DNA of 64,000 bases from Mycobacteriales bacterium (GTDB lineage: Bacteria > Actinomycetota > Actinomycetes > Mycobacteriales > Mycobacteriaceae): assembly GCA_018376445.1 (NCBI GenBank), contig JAHABL010000003.1, positions 62,001 through 126,000 on the forward strand, in the 5' to 3' direction. Below are positions 35,947 through 46,181 of the stretch, in pieces (position 1 is the first letter of the stretch; each line of letters begins with the position of its first letter). Below the pieces are notes generated by a model. That model had not been told where the DNA came from and searched no databases. It saw only the letters and a list, made by a program, of their open reading frames with translations. The position numbers were made by a program, and so were the translations under genes.

Positions 35947-38900
35947 AGAGTTCCTTCTTCAAGGTCGGCATCAGCAAGGGAAGAGTCGGCCTGGTCGCCG
36001 CCATGGGGCAGGGTGCCCACAACAACGCCGGCACCGGCCCGCTCTGAGGAGCCGGGTGAGTTGGGGTAGTCGTCCAGTTCGCCCACCTCCGTAGCGGTTG
36101 CGGCCGGCACGGCGGACACGGCCTGCAGGTAGTCACGCAACGTTGGGTTGGTGAGGAGGATACGAAGGTCCACTTCGCGCCCGGTGGTGTCCTGCACTTG
36201 GCGAGTCACCATGGTGGCGCGCAGGGAGTCCCCACCCTCTTTAAAGAAGTTGCTGTCGAGGGTGACAGCGACACCCTCCAGGGCGGCCTCCCAGAGGGGG
36301 GCGATCTGCGCGTAGAGGTCTGCGGCCGGGCCGGTGAGGTCGGCGGCGGAGGCAGCTGTGACAGGGACGGTGTCCGCGGTGGGCTGGTCGGCTAGGACTG
36401 TTGCCGGGTTGTCGGCGGGGGACGTCGCTAGCTGGTCGGCGGGGGTGGTTATCGAGGCGGCAGCACCAGCAGCGACAGCCTGTGCACCATGCACACGTTC
36501 CGTACAGTCACAGATACGCTGTGCCACTGCACTAATAGCATCCTGCACCCGCTGCGCGTCCAGTGCTTGAGTAACGTAATCGGCCGTCAAGTGGAGGCCC
36601 TTCACATCCTCATGCACTTGCAAGTCCAACAAGGTCTGTGGAGTCTGGGAACGGACGCGGCCCAGCGTGCCAAAACTGAAGTCGGTGGTGGACACTCCGT
36701 CCGCCACCAAACCCAGGCCGCAGGTGAACACCACCGGCAGCATGGAGGCATACGGGTCGCCTGTCAGCTGCAAGAGTTCACGCTGCACCCACAGGGCGCC
36801 GGCGGCATCATAGTCCCGCACACTCGCCAGTGTCTGCTGGACGGCACGCGCCACCTCTTCGAGACTGTCGCCCGGCAGCACCCGGCAGGCAACCGGGGTC
36901 AGCGAGGTGAAGTCCCCCACCACCCGGTTCACACCCGGCACCGACATATCGCGGTCGAAGAGAGTGACGTTGACGGTGAAGTCGCTACTTCCCGACCACT
37001 GCCCCAACTCCACTGCGTAGGCGGCCAACACCAGGCTGGCGGCGGTAACCCGGGACTGCTTCGCGGACTGCTGGACGGCGGCCCACAGTTCGGCCGGCAC
37101 ATCGGCGGACACACGATCGATCTTCGGCTCCCGGATGGCCACCACCTGGGCGCGCTCGGCGATCTGTGGGGCGGCCGGCAGGGTTGCTACTTCGCTACTC
37201 CAATAGGCGCGTGCCTCGGCTACCCGGTGAGCGGCAGCCGGGTCGGTGATGTCGGCGGGATCCAGGGCCTCCTGGTGGGTAGCCAAATAGGCGCCAAAGG
37301 AGAGGCTTTCCTGCGGGAGGCTGGCCGGCTGGCCGGCAGCCAGTTCCCGGTAGGTGGCGTCGATTTCCTGCAGCACCAGCATCATGCTGGCGCCGTCCAG
37401 GATGAGGTTATCCATGCCGATGGAAATGGTGACGGGTCCCGGCACGTCGGCGGGGCTCAGGCGCACCACCATGCCCACCTGCTGGGTGGGGTCGGGGGTT
37501 TCTGCCTCGGTGGCGGCCCGCGGGTCCTCCACGGTGGTGAGGATGTGGGCGGGAGTGGCCGGTTGGATGGTAGCCTGGCCGTCCACAATGAGGGCGCGGA
37601 GCTCGTCATGCGCATCCACCACGGTGGTGATGGCCTGGGCGAACGCGGTGCGGTCGAGGCTGGTGGTGGTGAACTCGTAGTAGCAGTGGGAGGCCACGCC
37701 GCCCAGAATGTGGGCATCGGAGCGGCCGGCTAGGTAGGCCTGCTGCACACCGGTTAGGGGGTGCGTGGCCGGGTGAGAGTCGTCGGCGGCACCGTCACCA
37801 TCCGTATCCACCGTCACCCTCTCCATCTTGGACAGAAGCACTGCCAGCTCACTAAGTTCCGGCGTATTGAAGAGATCCACCAGACGCAGCGTCTGGTAGC
37901 CGGCCTGCTTCAACTGCTGTAGCACTCGGGTGGCCGCTAAGGAATCCCCACCTAGGGCGAAGAAGTCCGCGGAAAGGTTTGCCGGGTTTTCCACCTGCAG
38001 GCTGGCGGCATCGGGTAGCACACTGTGCCACGCCTCCAGCACCGTGCGGGCGGCTGCCAGTTCCTCCGGCGACAGCTCCGGTTCCGGCAGGCCACTGCCT
38101 GCCGGAGTATCCGCGGGGAGCGGGCACAGCTCCGCGGCGGTCGCCTCCTCTCGCTTCCCCTGCAGCACACAAATGTAGCTGGCGGGGGTAGACATGGCGT
38201 AGGGCTGCCAGCCGGCGGTGGTCAGGTTCATCCACCACTGGCCCGCATTCTGCAGCACCGTGGCAGCAGATTCCAGCAGCGTCGGGTCGATGACGGCGGC
38301 ACTCACCAGGGCAGCATCGGACAGCTCGGTGGTCTCCACCACCACAACTTCTGCCTCCCGCAGGGTGAGCACCTGCGCCACATCCCGCACCAGGCGCGGG
38401 TCGCGGTGGAGGGACCCCACCGCCAGCACCACGTCTGCGGGAATATCGGAGAGGGCCTCCAGGGGCATTTCATTGTGGGTGGTGGCGGATTTCCGCCAGC
38501 GCGCATCCCGCTCCACGGACTGCCAGGACACGTCAACACTCGCTCCGGCGGCACCCGTGGGGGTCAACTCCCGCTCGATAAGTGTGCGGACCAGCCCCGT
38601 ACCGGACCCCAACTCGACAACGGACACGGGCCTCCCCAGCTGCTCGGCTTTCTGGGCCAGCAGGCGGGCAATATCGGTGACGATGCTGGCGGCCGCCGGG
38701 TCGTGCACCAGCAGCGCCTGCGGGCTCAGTACCGGGTGGCCAATGATGTCCGTGGCGTCGAAACCACCACAGAGCGCGTCGGCCAGCCAGGTGCCGGTGC
38801 GGCGGGCATCGGCGGTGAGGGGCGCCTGTGCTACGTCCACATCCTGCACCCGGTTGCGCCACAGTTCCACTAACGGCACATACTGCGGCAGCGGGGTGCG

Positions 38901-41900
38901 GGACGGCGTGTGCTGGATGCCCTCCGTATGCGTATCCAGGTGTTCTAGGGCCGCAGCCATAATCTGCTGCGGGCTGGGGGGCTGGCTGGTGGCAAGCTGC
39001 TGGGCGAGGTCGGCCAGCTCGGTGTCGAGCTCGTTGGGGGCAGGGTCGGCGCTGAACGCCGTTACCTGGTCCACAAAGCGGGTGAAGAGGTGGTGGAGGC
39101 GCTGCGCGTGCATATACTCCACCGGGTAGTCCCAGCGCAGTTCCAGCTGGTCGCCCACCATGCTAACCTGGCAGTCCAGTTGCACACCGGGGGTGCGGGT
39201 GAGGACCCAACTGGGGGTGAGGGTACCACTGCGGTGGAGGGCGGCCACACCGGTAGTGGAGGTAAAGACCACCGGGTAGGCGGCGCGCCCGGCGCGGGCA
39301 ATGTCCCTGCTGTTGGGGAGGGTGCCGTCGCCGATATGCCCCAAGGTACGGTGGACGTCGGTGACAGAGCTTTCCGTACCCAAGGTACAGAGGGCAAGTT
39401 CGGTGAAGTTGCCGAGGACCTCCCGGCTACCTTGCTGGGCGGTGTTGGTGCTGGGCCGCTGCGAGATCGGCACGCTGATACCGCACACGTCGAGGCCACT
39501 GGAGGCGGCGATGACGGCACCGTAGGCCTGGAGGACCACGGCGGAGACGGTGACGCCGGCGTGGGCGGCGGCGGTCTGCAGGGCGCGGGTGTCTGCCACG
39601 GACAGCTGGGTGTGCAGGGAGGAGAAGCGGGCGTCGCTGGTGGCGGTCCACTTTTTGGTGGTGACGGGGAGGCTGGGGGCGGGCGGCAGCTGCTGGGGGC
39701 GGGCGTCTGCAGAGTAGCCGGTGGCGTGATCGGCAGAGTAGCCGGCTGTCCCGGCGGCTAGCTCCCGCTGCACATACTCATAGAAGGGTTGAGCTGACGG
39801 GTCCACCGGGAATGTGTCGGCAGCTCCCTCGTAGCGATCCAGGATGGTGTTGAAGAGAACGCCAATCGAACGGGCATCCAGTCCCAGGTAGTTCATGGAG
39901 AGGCCCACGTGGGTGGTGAGGCCCTCTACCGCAACCACCTGCACCATCGGCACCGCATCGAGGGGGATGCGCTGGCCAGAAAGTTCCGCACGGAGGGCGG
40001 CCAGGGCGGCCTCCACCCCACTGTCGGTGGTGAGGTCCGCGCCGGTGGGGGCGCGGAGGGTGAGCACCGGCGCGGCGGTCGGGACGGTGGCGGCATCCAC
40101 AACAGCTTGTTCGTTATCGCCGGAGCGGACGCAGCGCAGCGGTTCCCAGGCGGCGGTGAGCTCGGCGATGAGAGTGGCGAAGCGCTGCGGGTCCAGGGCG
40201 GAGCCGTCACCACTGGAGATGATGACGCCCACTGCGGGGGTGGTGCAGGTGATGCCGCGGACCCCATCGGCACCGAGGGCGTAGGCCTGTTGGAGACTGG
40301 TGAGGGGGAAACTAGTGCCGCTCAGCGGGGTGGCTGTGGGGGCCGCCGGTTCCGAGACGGCGGTAGGTGCCGCGGTAGTCGCGGCAGCTGGGACGACGGC
40401 CGAGGCGGCTGCCGGGGCTGCATCCTGGGAGGCCACTGGGGTGGCGGTGAGCTTACCGCGCGCCCGCACAATGAAGGCTTCCAGCGTGGGTGCGGCAAAC
40501 AGGTCCGCCACTGTCACCTGGCAGCCTGCCTGCACAAGCGAAGTGGCAACAGTGGTGGCGGCCAACGAATCTCCGCCCAAGGCGAAGAAGTTCACCGGCT
40601 TGGTACCGGCCCGTTCGGCTGCCAACTGGGTGGCGAGCACTTCCGGTTCCTCTCCCAAGACAGCCGCCCACGCATTGACAACCTGCTGCTCGAAACTGTC
40701 CAGCTGCGGGACGCCCACTACACCGGGCGTGTTTTCCGCGGTGATGGTACTACCGTCCGCGCGGGCAGCGGTAGCGCTAACAGTGGCGCCAGCAGTGCCA
40801 ACGGTCGGGGCAATTGTGGCGCCGGCGATCGGGGTCTCCGTCGCTGCCGCGGCACCCCTATAGCCGGTAGCCTGCTCATGCTGGTAGCTTTCCAACTCGG
40901 TCGCCAACAGGCGCCGGTCAATCTTCCCATTCGTGGTATGCGGCAGGCTCTCCCGCGGCATCACCACCGCCGGCACCATATAGTCCGGCAGTTTGGTTGC
41001 CAGCTGTGCTCGTAAATGGGCTGGGTCCGCCAGTTGCACCTCTGCAGCCACCGCAGCAGCCCCATCCGTAGAGTCATCCACAGAGCCAGGCTCGGAGCCA
41101 GGCTTAGCGCCAGTCGCACCCGTCACCAGAACCGCACCCAAGGCGGAATTCTTCCGGATTGGCACCACAATAGCGGTTTCCACCCCGGTCAGGGCGCGGC
41201 AGGCGTGCTCCACCTCGCCGCACTCCACCCGGTGGCCACGAATCTTCACCTGGGTATCCATGCGGCCCACAAAGAAGATCAACCCATCCGTGTGGTACTC
41301 GCCCAGATCCCCGGTACGGTACCAGCGATCGCCCTGCTCATCCACCGGGTAGCGTTCCGCGGTCAACTCCGGCTGGCCAAAGTAGCCCGCGGCTACCCCG
41401 GCGCCACCAATCCACAGCTCACCCGGCACATAGTCCGGCTGGTCGGGAAAACCGGGCACATTCGGGTTCACCACCCGATACTTTTGGCCGGTCAGCGGGC
41501 CACCGTAGGGAATGGACGTCCAGTCTGCGGGGAAGTCCACATCCGTCACCACATACTCGTTGGACCAGATGGACCCCTCCGTCGCCCCACCCATCGAAAT
41601 GCAGGTGGCGTCCGGGCTGATGGTGGCCAGGCGTTTCGGTAGATCCATGGCGATCCAATCGCCGGAGAAGTAGAAGCGGCGCAGGCTCGGCAACTGGCTG
41701 CCCAGGGCGGCTGCATAGAGCATTTCGCCCAGCCCCGGCACGGTATTCCAGATGGTGACGCGGAAACGCTTCACCAGGTCGGCCCAGCGGAAGGCATCAC
41801 GGCGGGACTCGTCACCAATGCACACAATGGTGCCGCCGGCGGCGAGCATACCGAAAATGTCGTAGACGGACAGGTCAAATTCCAGAGCGGAGATGGCCAA

Positions 41901-44900
41901 GCAGTTGTCCTTGGCGGTCACCTGGTTGCGGGCATTGACGTCCAGGCAAGTATTGAGAGCACTGTAGTGGCGAATCGCCACCCCTTTCGGGGTGCCGGTA
42001 GAGCCCGACGTGTAGATGATGTAGGCCAGCTCGTTCGCCTCCACCACCCGCGGAATAGCCTGGTGGCAGGCGGGGCGGGGACGTCCACCCAGCTCGTCAG
42101 AGATCAACTCCGCCATATCCTCCCGGCGCAGCACAATCTCCATCCCCGCGGAGTTCGCGATAGCGCGCAAGCGTTCCTCCGGCTGGTGCAGGCCAATGGG
42201 TAGGTAGGCGCAGCCGGCATACAGCACACCTAGGGTAGCGATCACCTGGCAGGGGCCCTTCGGCAGCTGGATGCCGATAACCTGGTTGGGGTGGGTGAGC
42301 GGGATCAGCTTGGCGGCCAGGCGGCGGGCGATACAGTCCAGCTCCTGGTAGGTGAGGTAGCCGCGGCGGTTATAGCCCAGGGGGTCGCCGACGGTTTTGT
42401 CGGTGGGCTGGTCCTCTGGCGCCCACACTACGGCCACCGCCTTGGGCTGCTTCTGCACGTTCTCCCGGAAGGGGGTGTAGAGGAGGCTGCTGGTGGTGAC
42501 GGGGGCACTGCTGTTGGCTGCCTCCCGCTGGGTGCGGGTGGCGGCGGGGAGCGGTACCAGGTCGATGAGGGGGCGTTGGGCTAGCTGCTGGGGGTGGCCG
42601 GCGCACTGGAGGGTGATGAGGTCCACCAGCGCCTGGAACATTTGGGCGGCGACGTCGGCGCGGATACCGTCGGTGCGGATGTCGCAGGAGAGCGTTACGT
42701 GCCCAGACACATTCACCACCTGGCAGTCGATGAGCACCTGGGGGGTGGTGGAGCGCAGTTCAGTGGGGGCGCCCAGCACGCTGAGGGGTTCAGCCAGGAG
42801 CGGGCGGTCCGCCGAGTAGGTGAAGATGAAGGGCGACAGGCCGGTATGTCCGGCGGGGGAGGCGAGGGCGTGGCGCAGTTCGACCCCCAGTGGGGTGGGG
42901 TTAGCGATGCCGGCGCGGAGGTCTGTGCGGACGGCGACGAGAGTGTCTGCCCAAGGGCTGCCAAGGGGGCAGTGGGCGCGGTGGGCGACGGCGATGGTGC
43001 GTTCGGCCACATGCCCGGGCTGCGGAGCATTAATGGTGGTGAGGGTGACGAGGAAGTCGTCCCGGCTGGACCAGCGGCGCAGGATGGCGTCATAGCAGGC
43101 GAGGGTGATGCTGGCGGGGGTGGTGCCGAGGGTACGGGCGGTGGCGCTGAGGGCCTGCCACTGAGGGGTGGTGAACGCGTGGGTAAAGCGGGTGACCTGC
43201 GGGTTGGGGTGGGTGCTGCCGGTGTCGAGGGTGGGGACGTCGGGGGGCAACGGGAGGCCGCGGGCTGGGATGGGGGCGGCGGCGGGGTTGGGGGCGGTGC
43301 CAGCGGCGTCTGAAGTGATGCTGCGGGCAGGGTGATGGGTTCCGGCGCGTTCGGCGGCTGCCCGGCCGGTAGCGGTGTGGTGGGCGTGCGACGGGAAGGC
43401 GCGCTCGGTGTCCCCCTGGAGGGCGGCATCGAGGCGCGCGAGAATCTCGCCTACGCCCACAATGTCGGCCGCGATAAGCGAGAGGGCGACGTGCACGGTG
43501 GTGGTGCCATCGGGGAGGGTGCTGACGGCCAGCGCCCAGTTTTCCCCCTGCGGGGTTTCGAAGTGGCGGTGCAGGTAGACGTGGCGAAGTTCTTCCCGGG
43601 CGGCGGCTAGCTGGTCGGCGGCCACACCGGTGAGGTCAATGACGGCGACGTCGGGAGCTGGGCGGTCAGCGTAGCAGGTGGTCTCAGTGGTGGGGAGGGC
43701 GGTGTGAAGGGCCGGTTCTTGGTCGACAAGGGCGACGGCCTCACGGAGGGCGGCGCAGAAGTCTGCGGGGGTGAGAGTTCCCAGGTTGGGCTCGAATTCG
43801 GCGTAGGCCAGGCAGTTGATGCCACCCCAGGGCTGGCTGGGGTCTGCCCCTACCAGATAGGACTTTTGCAGGTCTGTGGGAGTGCTGGTGGCTGCGTCAG
43901 GGGCTGCGTTGGCGGCACCATCGGGACGGGTGATGCTGGTGGTAGCGGTGTCCGCACTGGTGCTCGCAGCGTCACCACACTGGGTGCCGTCCGCGGCATC
44001 ACCTTGCTGTGCGGTGGCTGCGGCGGCCAGGTCGTAGAGGCCCATCCAGGCGCCGACAGTAGGGTTCTCCCACACTTCTACCGGATCTAGGGTGTGCCCA
44101 GTATGGCCAGCCCAGCTGAGAAATTCGTTGACGGCCAGCGAAGTGAGGCCCAACTCGGAGACATCAGCGCGCAGGTCGACGGCATCCGGCGGGCAGCTCA
44201 GCTGGTCGGCCAGTTGCACCACTACCGGATGCTGGGTGGGGTCAGTTGATGCTGCGGCAGCGCTGTTCCTACTGCCGGCTTCCCCGTCAGGGTCCTCACT
44301 GTCGGCACCCTCGGTACTGTCATCGCTGCCTTTGCTCGCGCCGCTAGTGCCGCGCCCGCCCGCATTGTCGTAGTGCGCGGTGGAGCCGTCTCCCTGCTGC
44401 TTAGCCAGAATCTGCAATGCCAACTGTGCCACCTCGCCGCGGGCGATCTTGCCGGAGCTCGTACGCGGAAGGGCATTGTCGGTCCACAGCACTCTGGCGG
44501 GTTGTTTGCCGGTGGAGCGGGCGATGGCGCGGGACAGGAGGCCCGAGTAGGCGGTGCGGTCGAGGATGTCGATGTTGGCAGCCTCCCCCATCACCAGGTA
44601 CCAGGGGCCGTCTATGTCGGGTTGGGTGGCACAACACTGTGCGGTGGTGAACCCAAGGTTGGCGGCGGCTACTAGCTCTTCGATGTCGCTGGGGAAGTAG
44701 TTTTCGCCGCCCACAATAATGGTGTTGGAGAGGCGCCCGGAGATGTAGAGGTTGCCGTCGCAGAGGAAGCCGTAGTCGCCGGTGCGCAGATAGGGACCGT
44801 CACCGTCGGCGGTGCGACCGTTAAAGGTAGTTTCGGTGAGGGCATCGTTACCCAAGTAGCCGGCAGCCACATCGCCTCGGAACCAGACTTCCCCCACCTG

Positions 44901-46154
44901 ACAGTCGTCCAACACCTGGCAGGTATCGGGGTCGACGATGCGCATGTCGCCGCCGAAGAAATTGTCTCCCACCGAGTAAAGGGTGCGTTGAGCGGGGTCG
45001 GCAGGGTTTAGGTCGGCGGGGACGATCTGGCCACGGGCGGCAGTGGGGGCGTCGAAGTGGACGCAGACGGCTTCCCGCGGGCCCAAGTGGCCGGACATGG
45101 CGAGGCCACCTTCGGCCAGGCCGTACATGGGGGTGAGGGTGGTGGAGGTCCATCCGCATTCCCCGAAGGTGGCGGCGAGGAGGGGTTGGGTGGTGGTATT
45201 GACGGGTTCCGAGCCGTCGACGGCGACGCGGAGGCTGGAAAAGTCCAGGCCGGCACGGCGATCGGGGTCCTGGTAGAGGCCGCAGATGGTGCGCCACATG
45301 GTGTCGGGGGCGGCCGTCATCCCGCACTTGTAGGTGCTCATGGCGTTGACCCAGATGGTGGGGTTTTTGGCGAAGAGGGCGGTGGGGATGTAGCCGGCGC
45401 AGCCGCCGAGGCAGAGAATGTCGAAGATGCCCCAGACGATGCCCATGTCGTGGTGGAGGGGGAGCCAGGATATGGAGACGGGCGGGGTGTCGCTATTCCA
45501 GGTGATGCGCATGACGTCGAGCTGCCAGAGGATGCAGCGGTAGGTGTCGAGGACGCCCTTGGGTTTGCCTGTGGAGCCGGAGGAGTACTGCACGTAGACG
45601 ACGGTGTCGGGGCCAACGGGGTGGGGGGCGAGCTCGTCGAGGCTGGCGGGCAAGTAGGGGTGGGTGGGCCGCTGGTAGTGGGGGGTGAGGACGGTGAGGC
45701 CGGGGAGCAGGGTGGTGTCGCTCTGTTGGTGGGTGACGAGTTCCTGCTGTTTGGCGGGGGTGGTGAGGAGTGCAGCCGGGCCGCAGTTGGCGGCGATGTG
45801 CCGGAGAGTGGGGATGCCGGCGGCGAGCGGGGCTTCGGGGGTGACGGGGACGGAGACGGGTTGGGCGCCGATGGTGATGAGGGCCCAGAAGGTGAGGAGG
45901 TAGTCTGCGCTGGAGGGAAGGATCATCATGACGCGGTCGCCGGCGGTGATGCCGGCAGCGCGGAGGTCTGCTTGCGCGGTGGAGATTCCATGGAGGAATT
46001 CTGCCCAGGTCCACTCATCAACGTCGTCCGGAGTGGTGCCGGTGATGAAGCGGAGTGCTATGTCGTTGGGGGTCTGTTGGGTTTTCTCCCAGAGGGGGGA
46101 GACCAGGGGGTTGGACGCGTATAGCTGGGCAGAGTTGTCACCGAGGTTAGACAC
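35943..46154 (-). CDS. NRPS 1: FAAL-CP-Cy-A(Cys)-PCP-Cy-MT-PCP-Cy-PCP
   Basis: The 3403-residue synthetase opens with a fatty acyl-AMP ligase (about 15-600: YVQYSSGSTGKPKG, SWLPLHHDMG, PRTSSGK) and a carrier (Ser672, GLTSL). Next are Cy1 (755-1200), a cysteine-type A domain (1220-1790; code from D1427 reads D-L-Y-N-Y-S-M-I-W-K) and PCP (Ser1863). Then come Cy2 (1945-2370), a SAM methyltransferase (ELGSGTG near 2513), PCP (Ser2738), Cy3 (2800-3220) and PCP (Ser3310), with an acidic tail that may dock to NRPS 2. Only Cy3 keeps the full D-x4-D-x2-S (2915/2920/2923). Cy1 has Ser892-Asp897-Gly900 and Cy2 Asn2088-Asp2093-Ser2096. The order suggests an acyl starter extended by Cys rings, one A domain serving several carriers as in yersiniabactin HMWP2. 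Confidence 0.92.
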   Translation of the reverse strand: MSNLGDNSAQLYASNPLVSPLWEKTQQTPNDIALRFITGTTPDDVDEWTWAEFLHGISTAQADLRAAGITAGDRVMMILPSSADYLLTFWALITIGAQPVSVPVTPEAPLAAGIPTLRHIAANCGPAALLTTPAKQQELVTHQQSDTTLLPGLTVLTPHYQRPTHPYLPASLDELAPHPVGPDTVVYVQYSSGSTGKPKGVLDTYRCILWQLDVMRITWNSDTPPVSISWLPLHHDMGIVWGIFDILCLGGCAGYIPTALFAKNPTIWVNAMSTYKCGMTAAPDTMWRTICGLYQDPDRRAGLDFSSLRVAVDGSEPVNTTTQPLLAATFGECGWTSTTLTPMYGLAEGGLAMSGHLGPREAVCVHFDAPTAARGQIVPADLNPADPAQRTLYSVGDNFFGGDMRIVDPDTCQVLDDCQVGEVWFRGDVAAGYLGNDALTETTFNGRTADGDGPYLRTGDYGFLCDGNLYISGRLSNTIIVGGENYFPSDIEELVAAANLGFTTAQCCATQPDIDGPWYLVMGEAANIDILDRTAYSGLLSRAIARSTGKQPARVLWTDNALPRTSSGKIARGEVAQLALQILAKQQGDGSTAHYDNAGGRGTSGASKGSDDSTEGADSEDPDGEAGSRNSAAAASTDPTQHPVVVQLADQLSCPPDAVDLRADVSELGLTSLAVNEFLSWAGHTGHTLDPVEVWENPTVGAWMGLYDLAAAATAQQGDAADGTQCGDAASTSADTATTSITRPDGAANAAPDAATSTPTDLQKSYLVGADPSQPWGGINCLAYAEFEPNLGTLTPADFCAALREAVALVDQEPALHTALPTTETTCYADRPAPDVAVIDLTGVAADQLAAAREELRHVYLHRHFETPQGENWALAVSTLPDGTTTVHVALSLIAADIVGVGEILARLDAALQGDTERAFPSHAHHTATGRAAAERAGTHHPARSITSDAAGTAPNPAAAPIPARGLPLPPDVPTLDTGSTHPNPQVTRFTHAFTTPQWQALSATARTLGTTPASITLACYDAILRRWSSRDDFLVTLTTINAPQPGHVAERTIAVAHRAHCPLGSPWADTLVAVRTDLRAGIANPTPLGVELRHALASPAGHTGLSPFIFTYSADRPLLAEPLSVLGAPTELRSTTPQVLIDCQVVNVSGHVTLSCDIRTDGIRADVAAQMFQALVDLITLQCAGHPQQLAQRPLIDLVPLPAATRTQREAANSSAPVTTSSLLYTPFRENVQKQPKAVAVVWAPEDQPTDKTVGDPLGYNRRGYLTYQELDCIARRLAAKLIPLTHPNQVIGIQLPKGPCQVIATLGVLYAGCAYLPIGLHQPEERLRAIANSAGMEIVLRREDMAELISDELGGRPRPACHQAIPRVVEANELAYIIYTSGSTGTPKGVAIRHYSALNTCLDVNARNQVTAKDNCLAISALEFDLSVYDIFGMLAAGGTIVCIGDESRRDAFRWADLVKRFRVTIWNTVPGLGEMLYAAALGSQLPSLRRFYFSGDWIAMDLPKRLATISPDATCISMGGATEGSIWSNEYVVTDVDFPADWTSIPYGGPLTGQKYRVVNPNVPGFPDQPDYVPGELWIGGAGVAAGYFGQPELTAERYPVDEQGDRWYRTGDLGEYHTDGLIFFVGRMDTQVKIRGHRVECGEVEHACRALTGVETAIVVPIRKNSALGAVLVTGATGAKPGSEPGSVDDSTDGAAAVAAEVQLADPAHLRAQLATKLPDYMVPAVVMPRESLPHTTNGKIDRRLLATELESYQHEQATGYRGAAAATETPIAGATIAPTVGTAGATVSATAARADGSTITAENTPGVVGVPQLDSFEQQVVNAWAAVLGEEPEVLATQLAAERAGTKPVNFFALGGDSLAATTVATSLVQAGCQVTVADLFAAPTLEAFIVRARGKLTATPVASQDAAPAAASAVVPAAATTAAPTAVSEPAAPTATPLSGTSFPLTSLQQAYALGADGVRGITCTTPAVGVIISSGDGSALDPQRFATLIAELTAAWEPLRCVRSGDNEQAVVDAATVPTAAPVLTLRAPTGADLTTDSGVEAALAALRAELSGQRIPLDAVPMVQVVAVEGLTTHVGLSMNYLGLDARSIGVLFNTILDRYEGAADTFPVDPSAQPFYEYVQRELAAGTAGYSADHATGYSADARPQQLPPAPSLPVTTKKWTATSDARFSSLHTQLSVADTRALQTAAAHAGVTVSAVVLQAYGAVIAASSGLDVCGISVPISQRPSTNTAQQGSREVLGNFTELALCTLGTESSVTDVHRTLGHIGDGTLPNSRDIARAGRAAYPVVFTSTTGVAALHRSGTLTPSWVLTRTPGVQLDCQVSMVGDQLELRWDYPVEYMHAQRLHHLFTRFVDQVTAFSADPAPNELDTELADLAQQLATSQPPSPQQIMAAALEHLDTHTEGIQHTPSRTPLPQYVPLVELWRNRVQDVDVAQAPLTADARRTGTWLADALCGGFDATDIIGHPVLSPQALLVHDPAAASIVTDIARLLAQKAEQLGRPVSVVELGSGTGLVRTLIERELTPTGAAGASVDVSWQSVERDARWRKSATTHNEMPLEALSDIPADVVLAVGSLHRDPRLVRDVAQVLTLREAEVVVVETTELSDAALVSAAVIDPTLLESAATVLQNAGQWWMNLTTAGWQPYAMSTPASYICVLQGKREEATAAELCPLPADTPAGSGLPEPELSPEELAAARTVLEAWHSVLPDAASLQVENPANLSADFFALGGDSLAATRVLQQLKQAGYQTLRLVDLFNTPELSELAVLLSKMERVTVDTDGDGAADDSHPATHPLTGVQQAYLAGRSDAHILGGVASHCYYEFTTTSLDRTAFAQAITTVVDAHDELRALIVDGQATIQPATPAHILTTVEDPRAATEAETPDPTQQVGMVVRLSPADVPGPVTISIGMDNLILDGASMMLVLQEIDATYRELAAGQPASLPQESLSFGAYLATHQEALDPADITDPAAAHRVAEARAYWSSEVATLPAAPQIAERAQVVAIREPKIDRVSADVPAELWAAVQQSAKQSRVTAASLVLAAYAVELGQWSGSSDFTVNVTLFDRDMSVPGVNRVVGDFTSLTPVACRVLPGDSLEEVARAVQQTLASVRDYDAAGALWVQRELLQLTGDPYASMLPVVFTCGLGLVADGVSTTDFSFGTLGRVRSQTPQTLLDLQVHEDVKGLHLTADYVTQALDAQRVQDAISAVAQRICDCTERVHGAQAVAAGAAASITTPADQLATSPADNPATVLADQPTADTVPVTAASAADLTGPAADLYAQIAPLWEAALEGVAVTLDSNFFKEGGDSLRATMVTRQVQDTTGREVDLRILLTNPTLRDYLQAVSAVPAATATEVGELDDYPNSPGSSERAGAGVVVGTLPHGGDQADSSLADADLEEGTL

Positions 46155-46181
46155 GATTAATGAAGACTCTCTATAGAGCTT

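Noticed and set aside
35943..46154. Reading the first NRPS domain as a salicylate-AMP ligase (YbtE-like)
   Set aside because: The SWLPLHHDMG motif and the overall FAAL pattern fit acyl-AMP ligases; no salicylate synthase gene is present in the locus.
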